From: Hemileia vastatrix
Lineage: Eukaryota > Basidiomycota > Pucciniomycetes > Pucciniales > Zaghouaniaceae
DNA: 64,000 nt
Direction: 5' to 3'
Assembly: GCA_030280995.1 (NCBI GenBank)
Contig: JASXTE010000002.1
Span: 25,641,683-25,705,682, forward strand
Made by a program: the position numbers and the translations under genes. This document shows positions 54,171-63,396 of this stretch, piece by piece. Positions within the stretch are counted from its first letter, which is position 1; every line of letters begins with the position of its first letter. The notes beneath the pieces are model-generated. The model saw only the letters and a program-made list of their open reading frames with translations, did not search any database and was not told where the DNA came from.

Positions 54171-54710
54171 AAATCCTTTATTCATATGCAACAAATGTGT
54201 AGAAAGCATGCTGAAGAATGCATACAAAAAGCATTTGAATATGAAAAGAAAAGGTGGGACAAATCTCATAAAGAATTTGAATTTAAAAAGGGAGATGAAG
54301 TTCTCATATCAACCCTACATTTTAACTTACAAGGTAATTTTAAATTAAAGGATCCCTTTGTAGGACCTTTTGTAGTAAACAAAATGGTTGGTAATAATGC
54401 AGTGGAAGTCATATTATATGCTCCATATGATAGGAAACATCCAGTTTTCCCTATCTCATTATTAAAACCTTACCATGCAAATTATCCTGACTTATTTCCA
54501 AAAAGAAGGGGAAGGCCTAAAAAGCAACCTGAAGAAATTGTGGAAAAAGCAGAGATTGAAAAAATACTCAAGAAAAGAATCCTTACTAAAGAAAAAGGAA
54601 CTGAGTATTTACTAAGATTTAAAGGGAAATCAAATGAATTTGATAAATGGATACCTGAAAAAGAAATTTCTAATTTATCCACCCTTCTTAAGAAATTTAA
54701 ACAGAAATAA
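54171..54710 (+). pseudogene. E2 integrase C-terminal domain and chromodomain (right of E3)
   Basis: It continues K-S-F-I-H-M-Q-Q from the P-G-T-K-S break at 48137 in the same frame. It contains K-R-R-W-D-K, a G-P-F-V-V module and a chromodomain-like end (I-V-E-K-A-E-I-E-K-I-L, Y-L-L-R-F-K-G-K, W-I-P-E-K-E-I-S), then a TAA at 54708-54710. Chromodomains steer integration to modified chromatin in this clade. Confidence 0.85.
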
Positions 54711-54889
54711 ATTTCTGTTTAACCAGCTGAGGGGTTAAAAACCAGTACTCATAATATTTTATTATGTTTTATTTCTTTAAAGTTTAATCTTTAATGCTAC
54801 AGAATTATTCTGAATACCTGAAAATTACAAATAAATAAATAAAATGTATAACTTATCATTTTTTTTATTGTTTTTTTTGGGTGGGCGAG
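54711..54889 (+). other. E2 3' untranslated stretch and polypurine tract
   Basis: AT-rich, ending in a T run and then GGGTGGGCGAG just before the 3' LTR. Confidence 0.6.
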
Positions 54890-54954
54890 TGTCAGCCTGT
54901 ATATCCCCAGGACTGAGTAAAAAGTGCTTATAAGTTATGTTAAACACATGAACT
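54890..54954 (+). repeat. E2 3' LTR, first 65 bp
   Basis: TGTCAGCCTGTATATCCCC matches 40727 onward. It ends at GAACT (54950-54954), the E4 target duplication. Confidence 0.9.
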
Positions 54955-55726
54955 TGTCACCGGACGACCTACGCACAAGGTTGAGGATGTTCCTGAAAGT
55001 GAGATGAGAAATTTAGAAACAACTTCAAAGCACAGAGGAATGATTCGAGGAAATGGTTCGAAGGTCACTCGAAGTAAGAGCTACAGGTTCGAGGTTCGTT
55101 CGAGAAGAATTATAGACTAGTTTCAAAGGTAATAGTAATTCTTAAAATCTCACGAAGGGTTGGAAACTCAATAATCAAAGATTTAGGATTTAGAAATGAA
55201 TATTGAGAAAATAAAAGAAAGATACAATAACAATGATTTTAACTTTAAAGATTTACCACTATTAATGTAAATACGATTTTATAATTTAATTCTAAGGAAT
55301 ATCGAACCAAATACCCAACCCCTTTTATATCCTTTGTTCCTCCTCGCATTGACCTCCCTTCCATCGCACCATTCCCATTCCATTGACCATTACTAACATA
55401 CACTTAGACCCTCTTTGCTAAATATCCGTCCATGCTCAATTTACCCCTTTTTAATTAATTAACAAAACTTTAATGAAAACTACTACTGTACTATTTCGTT
55501 GAACCTAGCGCTGTGCGTCGCTTATTGAAAAGGACTAAGGCACCCTATTGGGAGATTTACTAATTTAGATTTAGAGTTTAGGCTAGCGCAGTTAAATAGT
55601 AAGTACACAAAGGAAAATTGCAGTTGCTATGGAGAATTGCTTTCTGCGCTTCGAGTATATATTTAGGACTCGATATTATTGATTTAATGAGCTGCTTTCG
55701 CCTCGAGTGTCATGTGGCGCGTGACA
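54955..55726 (-). repeat. E4 3' LTR (left copy)
   Basis: 772 bp, matching 62620-63391 with a modest number of differences, several of them CG versus CA or TG. A minus-strand TATAAAAGG lies at 55321-55329. Confidence 0.93.
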
Positions 55727-55736
55727 GATGCCCGGG

Positions 55737-55742
55737 TATAAG
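55737..55742 (+). promoter_or_regulatory. Gene D TATA-like box
   Basis: TATAAG lies about 95 bp upstream of the gene D ATG and only 10 bp inside the LTR. Confidence 0.4.
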
Positions 55743-55835
55743 AATTGCGAACTCCGTTGAGCTTGAGCCATCTTCCCACACTAGTTTCCCTTCTTCTATA
55801 ATTTTTTCCTCACTTATTATTATCTCTTTTTTATA

Positions 55836-56785
55836 ATGAGCTGCCCCACTCCCACACCTACGCCTCCACACCCTAAAGCGGATGGGGGAATGATTACGCG
55901 ACAGTTTTCACAAACTTGCACCGCTTGTGAAAGCATGGAGTATTTCTGTGTCGAAAGTAAGGTGACTCAAGGCCCTCGCCAGAAATGCGAGTTTTGCCGT
56001 TGGCGACGAGTGGTGTGCGATGTGTTGACAAAGAACGCAGAGATCGAAAAGCGATTCACCAAGACCAAGTTTTGGGTAATCCCTAAAACCAAAGAGGTGG
56101 TCCAAGACATTTGGGATGTCTCGATTGAAGATGAACAATCGGTGGGGGAAAAGGATAAGGAATTAAATAAACAGATCTCAACCTGGGTAACCCAGGCCAC
56201 GAGTTCGAAGCAAGGTGTCAAGGAAGAGGTCGACGAGTTGGTGGAGGAAGATGAAGATGAAGTCCCTGTTCCAGGTCGGGCACCCAAGAAACGATGGGTG
56301 GTCATCGAAGACAACGAGGAGGAGAGAGAGGCAGAGGTCGAAGTGGCGCCAAGGTTATTTTTAGAGCCTGACCCCATCTTCGAGGTAAGTTTTAATTGTT
56401 ATTTTTAAGGATGAAGTTACTGATGAGTTTTGTTTAGACATCGAATACCCTTGAAGAGCCAATTGGGGAGCCTGCGCCGGTTATAACAACTGAGGCAAAC
56501 CCTCCGGCCATGGAAGTAGTTGAAGAACCTGAAGACACCCTGGACCAGGTGTGGTCGAAGAAACCTCGTCAAGGTCGACGAGTAAGGTTTGCGGAAGAGT
56601 TATGTGGGGAGGTCGACACAATTATTGACGCTGCTTCCTTCGACGTGGCAGAGGAGCTCTTGGAGATCGAAGAGGTGGTTCCAGTAGGAGAGGAGGAGGT
56701 ATTTGAGAAATGCAGGAAGGAGATAAGGGTAGTTTTGGAGAAAATGAAAAGATTGGGTCGAGAAAAATTAAAAGAAAAGATTTGA
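55836..56785 (+). CDS. E4 antisense gene D: double CX2CX6C (Zn2Cys6-like) protein, two exons
   Basis: The exons are 55836-56384 and 56438-56785. The 53-bp intron has GTAAGT, a CTGAT branch site 13-17 bases before the acceptor, and TTTAG. The phase-0 splice is in frame and gives about 298 residues. Cysteines at 28, 31, 38, 51, 54 and 61 form CX2CX6C, a 12-residue linker and CX2CX6C, the second half reading C-E-F-C-R-W-R-R-V-V-C. The rest is acidic, with a basic G-R-R-V-R-F patch in exon 2 and a charged helical end. It lies between the end of pol and the 3' LTR, opposite to pol. The frame is intact while pol has four stops. DNA binding is inferred. Confidence 0.75.
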
Positions 56786-57714
56786 AATGAAAAGGAGATG
56801 TAAAGAAGTAGAAAAAACTTGTATTTTAGTTTTATTTTATTTTATTTTATTTTATTTTATTTTATTTTTTTATTGTAGGTGAATATTATTAATTTTATAA
56901 GATTTGGGAGAGAGAGAAAAAGAAAGAAGAAGTTTTAAAATAAAAAATTTTAGAATTTGAAAGAAGAAATTTAAAGAAAGAAAAAGGTTGTTTTAATTTT
57001 TTAAAAGGAAAATTTTATGTAAGAAAAGAGAGAGAAAAAGAAACGGTTTTGTGATTGAGATGAGTTTGTTAAATTGAGGATTTAATGAAAGAAAAAATAT
57101 ATGTTTTTTTTTTTTTTTTTTTTTTTTTTAGGAAATTTTAGTTTGAAAAGAAAGGAAGAAGAAAGAAAAGAAAAAAGCAGAATTTAGAATTTAAGAGAAT
57201 TTGAAAAGAAGAATTATTTGTTTCGAAGAATTATTATAGGGAGATTTAGAGGTTGAAGTTGAGTTCGAGGAAATGGTCGTGTCGTACAAGATTTGATGAT
57301 TCGAAGGAAAGAAAGTTTTTAAAGAGAGAATAAATTTTTAGAAAAGAAATTTTTAAAGAGAATTTTAAATTTAAGAAAAGAATGTATTTAGAGAATTGAA
57401 AAAGAAAAGAAAGAAAATATTTAGAGAGATTTAAGAGTTTTTTTTTTTTTTTTTAGTTTATTTTATTATTTATGTTTATTCTATTTATTTTATTTTATTA
57501 TTTATGTTTATTCTATTTATTTTATTTTATTTCATTTTATTTTATTTAATTTTAATTTTGATTTTACTTTTTGTTGGTTTTGGAGAAAATTTTATAGAAG
57601 GAGAAGAAAGAAAAAAGAAGAGAGAAAAAAGAAAACAAGGCTAAGAAATTTAAGAGGTGTTTTAGATTTTAAAAAAAGAAAGAAAAAGAAAAGAAAATTT
57701 TAAATAAAGAAATT
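56786..57714. repeat. Low-complexity region between gene D and pol
   Basis: It has a (TTTTA)n run (about 56829-56872), long A/G-rich strand bias, a T-run of about 30 (57101-57130) and a second TTTTATTTTATT block (about 57440-57550). The region separates two convergent genes. No ORF is supported. Confidence 0.75.
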
Positions 57715-58242
57715 TTAAGGTTTTGGTTTTAAAGGATATTTCAAATGAAAAGATTTTAGGAGTTCAGGGGCATTAGAAACATTGATGGCTGGTTCCCAGG
57801 ATGTTTTGTCTGAGTCATTGAGGAAGCCTTCGCATTCCACGAGGTATTGAAGTTTCCCCTTGCGTATTCTTGAATCAAGGATACAACTTACTTCCCACTC
57901 TAGATGATCTTCTACTTCGACCGGTTCCGGAGGGGGTTGGTTCTTGCCCGGATATATTTCTCGAGCCAGTTCCAGGAGAGATACATGGAAAACAGGGTGA
58001 ATTGCCTGCCATTTAGGAGGTAACTTGAGTCGAAATGCAGTTTTAGAGACTTCAGAGTTGATTTCGAATGGTCCCAAGCGCTTTTCAGCCAGTTTCTTTG
58101 ATGGTCGTGTTGTTCGAATGTTTTGTGCGTTGAGCCATACTTTGTCGCCTGGTTTAAAGGAAGGAGCAGATTGTCGATGTTTGTCGGCCTGTTCCTTGTA
58201 TCTTCGAATCGCTGATTACAAATTTGTTTTAAGTTCTTCTTG
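57715..58242 (-). pseudogene. E4 integrase C-terminal domain and chromodomain
   Basis: It continues in the pol frame after a TAA at 58216-58218. It has W-L-N-A-Q-N-I, a G-P-F-E-I module, the H-P-V-F-H-V-S-L-L motif and a chromodomain (W-E-V-S-C-I-L-D, Y-L-V-E-C-E-G-F, T-S-W-E-P). It ends K-Y-P-L-K-P-K-P. The stop fits a Gln codon changed from CAA to TAA. Confidence 0.85.
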
Positions 58243-59673
58243 AAGTCGTGATATAGTTCGAAGATAATGTTCCGCAGGATGATTAGTTCCTACATGGATT
58301 GAGTTGAATCGAGGATGTCGTCCATAAATGGTTTCGAAGGGAGATTGTTGTGTCGAAGAATGAGTCGAGTTACTATAAGCAAATTTGGCCAATGGTAACC
58401 ATGTGGTCCAATCGTCTTGTTGGTAACTGACATACATTCGAAGATATTGTTCGAGGATTTGGTTAACTTTTTCTGTTTGACCATCGGTTTCAGGGTGATA
58501 GGCCGTGGAGAGATTCCTCATGATATTGAGTTGTCGACACAGTTGGGTCCAGAATGTGGATACAAACAATGAGCCTCTATCTGAAATAATATCATTTGGT
58601 AAGCCATGTTTAGAAAATACATATTCTAGAAAAAGTTTTGACAAATCTTCTGCTGTAGCAGTAGTAGTGGTTTTAATGAAAATAGACATTTTTGAAAATC
58701 TATCTACTATTACTAATATAGCATCAAAATCATTAGAAATAGGAAGTTGAGAAATGAAATCCATCGATAAAGATTCACAAGGTTTAGAGGGAATAGGAAG
58801 TGGTTGAAGCAACCCATGCTTCCAGTGACGGGGAGCCTTATTCCTATTACATTCGTAACAAGCTTTTATATAGGCCTTGATTTCCCTGGTCATACCTGGC
58901 CAGAAGAAATCCCTCGCTATTAACTGGTAGGTTTTATCAACCACAAAATGACCAGCTAATGGAGAATCATGTCGACTGTTGAAAATCCATAATTTTATCT
59001 CTTTGTTGTCGGGTATGACTACTCTACCTTCGAATACTAATAGACCTGATTCAATACTAAATCTTTTAGCCCCTTGCTTCGAGAGTATTTTGTCTTTTAT
59101 CCCTAAACAATATTCGTCCTTCGACTGAGCTTCGAGGATGTTGGATAGTGGATTTCGAAAAGATTGAATTGTCATAGAATTAAGTTGATGAGTTGTTAAC
59201 ATTGATTCGTTGAAGATTGATTGCACATTTTCTGGGTTCTTGTCAGAAAATGCGTCCCCCCGCTGTGGGTAAACGTCGTCACGACGTGACAAGATATCTG
59301 GGACAATGCAGTTTTTTCCTGGGCGATAGGAAATAGAGAAAGAAAATTCAGACAAAAATTCAGCCCACCTGGCTTGACGCCTGGTTAACACTTTAGAAGA
59401 CATGAAGTATTTCAAAGCATTATGATCTGTTAAGATTTGAAAAGGACTATCTAGGCTGAGAAGAAAAGAACGCCATTTTTTAAGACAATGGATAATAGCT
59501 AAAAGCTCTTTGTCATGAATTTCATAATTTAATTCTGCGGCTATGAGTTTGCGTGACTCAAAAGCAACAGGATGAAACAAATTTGTTTCAGGATTTAATT
59601 GGGAGATGACCCCTGCAATAGCATAATCGCTCGCATCTGTCTCAACTATTGTCAAGGCAGAAGGATCAAAATG
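58216..59673 (-). pseudogene. E4 RNase H and integrase
   Basis: RNase H begins E-T-D-A-S-D-Y and includes the D-H-N-A-L motif. Integrase has H-D-S-P-L-A-G-H with C-Y-E-C, and the D-D-35-E triad: S-M-D-F-I, I-S-D-R-G and, 35 residues after that Asp, the Glu of Q-T-E-K-V. All catalytic residues are present. A TAA at 58216-58218 cuts off the C-terminal domain. Confidence 0.87.
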
Positions 59674-60576
59674 TCAAAGAATTAAGGCTGTGGTGAACGC
59701 CGTTTTTAGTGCTTCAAATTCCTTTTGTGCTGTAGAAGTAAAAACAAAAGGAATGTCTTTTCTAAGAAGAGTAGTAAGATTGGAAATAGTTTTAGAGTAA
59801 TCTTTAATAAATCTTCTATAGAAGTTTGCAAAACCCAAAAATCTTTGGAGCGATTTAATGTTTTTGGGCTCAGGCCATTCCAGGATTTTCTGGACTTTGT
59901 TGTTATCCATGACTAAACCCTCAGTGGACAACGTAAAACTCAAAAAATCAATTGATTTGAGGTGGAATTTGCATGTATTATGCTTGGCGTAGAGACCATG
60001 ATCTCGAAGACGATTTAGGACCTGTCGAACATGATGAATATGTTCATATAGTGTTTTCGAGAATATTAAAATATCATCTAAATATACGACTACAAATTGT
60101 TCAACAACATCTTGAAAGATATCATTAACAAAAGTTTGAAAAGTTGAAGGTGTTTTACATAATCCAAAAGGCATAACTAAATATTCAAAACTACCAAATC
60201 TAGTGCGCATTGCAGTCAGTGGTTCATGACCTTCTGAAATGCGAATCAGATTGTAAGCGCCTCTAAGATCAATTTTAGAAAAGAAATTAGCACCATTAAA
60301 AAGGGTAAGAAGTAATGACATAGGAGGAACAGGATATGCATTCTTCTTCGTGACTGTGTTGAGCTTTCTATAGTCAACACACAACCTAAGACTACCGTCC
60401 TTCTTTTTTACAAAGAGGACAGGGGAGCCGGTTGGAGATTTACTGGCTCTGATGAAACCTTTGGCTACATTATCTGCAATGTAGTCTCAAAGAACTTGAG
60501 ATTCATCCTTCGATAAAGAAGAGACAGGACCTGCCAGAGGTACTGGGCCTATTAACTCTATTTGATGATCATAGGG
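59674..60576 (-). pseudogene. E4 reverse transcriptase
   Basis: Open from 60384 to a TGA at 59674-59676, with a TGA at 60487-60489 upstream in the same frame. Motifs are [24 protein letters not shown] and Y-L-D-D at 60073-60084. Both TGA codons fit CGA (Arg) changed to TGA. The active site is intact. Confidence 0.87.
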
Positions 60577-61371
60577 TCAATGAGGTGGTAACTTATCGGC
60601 CTTACGAATTGAGAAAACATCGAGGAAATTGTGGTAGATTTCTGGTAGAGCTGATTTAATGGCTTCAACGTTGATTTGGTCGTCCTCTTCATCTTCGAGA
60701 GAATCTGTCGAGGGGATACCTGCATTGAGAGAGCATAATTCGATTACTTCGAGGCAATTTAAATCCTCTTCGAGTGAAGTCATCGAGCTAGAAGGGTTAG
60801 CCAATTGCTCATTTAAAGAAGGATCAGATGCTTGCAAGTCATCTGGCAGAGACTTGTCCTCTAGCAGGATGTTGTCAGGCGGGTTGTTTAACTCCCTATT
60901 GACCTGCATTGAAGAATCAGAAATATACTTAGATCGTGGGGTGATCAATCCCTTAGTCCAATCAATTTCGGGGTTCCAATGCATTAAAAAGTCATGGCCA
61001 AGAATGGTATTGTCCATTCTTGGGGCGTCCAAGACTGATAATTCCCACTCGAAGGAGGGAAAGTTCGGAAAGTTGAAAACCCATAAAACTTTCTTACTTA
61101 CCCAATATTTGGGTTCCTCTGATTCGACCAAATAGATTGGAGTTCGATCGATATCTGTAAATGTTAGTTGAAGCTTCTCGGCAAAAGATAAACTAACAAA
61201 AGAAATTGAAGCTCCAGAGTCTATAAGACAACTGAAGGGGATATCCTCCTTAAAAAGAATGAATCTCAAGCGGTTTAAGGCAACTCCAGTCCTTAAGACA
61301 TGGAGGTTCTGTGCACTGGGAGAGATAAGATAGTTTGCTTTGCACACAAGTAAACTATCTACTAGTTTTTT
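60577..61371 (-). pseudogene. E4 protease and start of pol (-1 frame)
   Basis: In the -1 frame relative to gag the sequence is open across the gag stop and through protease to a TGA at 60577-60579. The protease has L-I-D-S-G-A-S (near 61207-61221) and I-L-G-H-D-F. No ATG opens the frame before protease, so expression must come by frameshift from gag. The TGA fits CGA to TGA. Confidence 0.83.
61329..61371 (-). promoter_or_regulatory. E4 -1 ribosomal frameshift signal
   Basis: The slippery heptamer A-AAA-AAC (61371-61365) directly precedes the gag TAG (61364-61362). After a 5-base spacer (TAGTA), GATAGTTT (61359-61352) pairs perfectly over 8 bp with AAACTATC (61336-61329) around a 15-base loop. 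Slipping by -1 enters the open pol frame. Confidence 0.82.
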
Positions 61372-62549
61372 GACTTCGAACTAGTACCTTCTCTTTCCTT
61401 TAACTTTACACAGTCTTCCAACTTGTGCTTACCCCCACAATACATACATAACCCATTATCTGCTCGTCTCTTCCTCTCAGCTTCTTTAAGTTCCCCTTTA
61501 GGATCCAGTACTTTGCTGATATTGCCTGGGGTCGAGCCTTTTGGTCGAGGTTTATCCTTTCCCTTATTGAATTTGGATTGAGTCGAGGAGGATTGATTTG
61601 GTCGTGGGTGTGAAGAAGGTCCCGATTTAAAATTTAGGCCTTTGGATTTGTTGGCATATCGACGATGTTGAAGTCGTCCTTGATAAACGCCATCAAGTTT
61701 GAGGGTTAGATCCATTAAATCCGTTAAAGTAGTCATCTTCTGACCAAGAATATTTAATTGATCTAGAATCCTTGAAGGAAGTCCTTTCTTGAAATGATAC
61801 TTAAGGGCAGCATCATTCCAACCTACTCGAGTTTGAAGTGCTCTGAAGTTTGAGATATATTCAGAGGCTTTACCATTATCACTCATGCAAAGAAAATCAA
61901 GTTCAATTTCCGCGTTGTCCGTTTCATTAGGGTCCCCAAACAACATAAAAAGTTGGTCTTCGAACTTTTCCCAATTATTGATAAGTAAGTAGGTTTCTGT
62001 CGAAGAAAGCATGAGCAGATAAGGTTTGAACCATCTTGCTGCTTTCCCGGCTAGGAATGAAGAAGCGTAAACAACCTTTGATCGGTTTCTGTTAAAGGTT
62101 CGAGGGTCATTATGGAACAGTAGCTTGCAGGTTTGCAAGAAGGGTCGCAATCTGTCGGGGTGATCTCCGTCGAATTTGTCAGGAGATTTCATAGAAGGAG
62201 TTTTGTACTTAGATCCCTCTGAAGATGTTGGATTTGAAAGGGTTTTCATGAAAAGTCTCATGAAATCTTCCAGAGAGTTAGATGGTCCAGGTTCTGAGGA
62301 TTGACCAGAAGGGTGATTGGCAGGGGCGGATGGTGCCTGGTGCATTGTATCCTCTCCTTCTTCTTCATCACTAGAATCCTCAAAATCTTGTGGGATGTCT
62401 TCTACAGATTGAACTGAATGTTGCCGTTCTCTAAGGTCAAGTGGTTCCAAAGAGTGAGTGCGGGCGACAGACCTTGTGGCTGTTGGCCTGCCTCTAGCGC
62501 GAGCTCTAGTAGTAGTGCCTGTAGGAGGAGTGCATTGAACAGGTGCCAT
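61362..62549 (-). CDS. E4 gag
   Basis: 395 codons from the ATG at 62549, with no stop. An Arg/Ala-rich N-terminus and an ac­idic Ser-rich stretch (to about 100) lead into a capsid with K-F-D-G-D-H-P, A-A-R-W-F and F-G-D-P-N (about 210). The C-terminus has a basic Pro/Ser-rich region and a zinc knuckle C-M-Y-C-G-G-K-H-K-L-E-D-C with one residue fewer than usual between C and H. The leader to the LTR is only about 70 bp. Gag ends at a frameshift signal. It is intact while pol has four stops. Confidence 0.88.
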   Translation of the reverse strand: MAPVQCTPPTGTTTRARARGRPTATRSVARTHSLEPLDLRERQHSVQSVEDIPQDFEDSSDEEEGEDTMHQAPSAPANHPSGQSSEPGPSNSLEDFMRLFMKTLSNPTSSEGSKYKTPSMKSPDKFDGDHPDRLRPFLQTCKLLFHNDPRTFNRNRSKVVYASSFLAGKAARWFKPYLLMLSSTETYLLINNWEKFEDQLFMLFGDPNETDNAEIELDFLCMSDNGKASEYISNFRALQTRVGWNDAALKYHFKKGLPSRILDQLNILGQKMTTLTDLMDLTLKLDGVYQGRLQHRRYANKSKGLNFKSGPSSHPRPNQSSSTQSKFNKGKDKPRPKGSTPGNISKVLDPKGELKEAERKRRADNGLCMYCGGKHKLEDCVKLKEREGTSSKSKN

Positions 62550-62619
62550 TTAAAATTTTAAAACACCTAAAAGGATGTAGTAGTGCAAAGAATGAGAACT
62601 ACAGAGAATTAAATTATAC

Positions 62620-63391
62620 TGTCACCAGACGACCTACGCAAAAGGTTGAGGATGTTCCTGAAAGTGAGATGAGAAATTTAGAAACAACTTCAAAGCACAG
62701 AGGAATGATTCGAGGAAATGGTTCAAAGGTCACTCGAAGTAAGAGCTACAGGTTCGAGGTTCGTTCGAGAAGAATTATAGACTAGTTTCAAAGGTAATAG
62801 TAATTCTTAAAATCTCACGAAGGGTTGGAAACTCAATAATCAAAGATTTAGGATTTAGAAATGAATATTGAGAAAATAAAAGAAAGATACAATAACAATG
62901 ATTTTAACTTTAAAGATTTACCACTATTAATGTAAATACGATTTTATAATTTAATTCTAAGGAATATCGAACCAAATACCCAACCCCTTTTATATCCTTT
63001 GTTCCTCCTCGCATTGACCTCCCTTCCATCGCACCATTCCCATTCCATTGACCATTACTAACATAGACTTAGACCCTCTTCGCTAAATATCCGTCCATGC
63101 TCAATTTACCCCTTTTTAATTAATTAACAAAACTTTAATGAAAACTATTACTGTACTATTTTTTTGAACCTAGCGCTGTGCGTCGATTATTGAAAAGGAC
63201 TAAGGCACCCTATTGGGAGATTGACTAATTTAGATTTTGAGTTTAGGCTAGCGCAGTTAAATAGTAAGTACACAAAGGAAAATCGCAGTTGCTATGGAGA
63301 ATTGCTTTCTGTGCTTCGAGTACAGATTTAGGACTCGATATTATTGATTTAATGAGCTGCTTTCGCCTCGAGTGTCACATGTCACGTGACA
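62620..63391 (-). repeat. E4 5' LTR (right copy)
   Basis: 772 bp, TGTCAC...GTGACA, followed by GAACT (63392-63396). A minus-strand TATAAAAGG lies at 62986-62994. Confidence 0.93.
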
Positions 63392-63396
63392 GAACT

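Larger units (their letters stand above)
54955..63391 (-). mobile_element. E4: chromovirus with an antisense gene, inserted in the E2 LTR
   Basis: Two 772-bp LTRs (54955-55726 and 62620-63391) with TGTCAC/GTGACA ends are flanked by GAACT. On minus: gag (62549-61362), a -1 frameshift signal, pol (to 57715) with chromodomain. On plus near the left LTR is antisense gene D. CpGs are mostly preceded by T (often TCGA). Pol carries four stops. No TGG-type primer binding site follows the right LTR. Confidence 0.93.

Noticed and set aside
60659..61135. 158-codon plus-strand ORF across the E4 protease region
   Set aside because: It is antisense to an unambiguous protease; its Ser-rich content reflects the opposite-strand codons.
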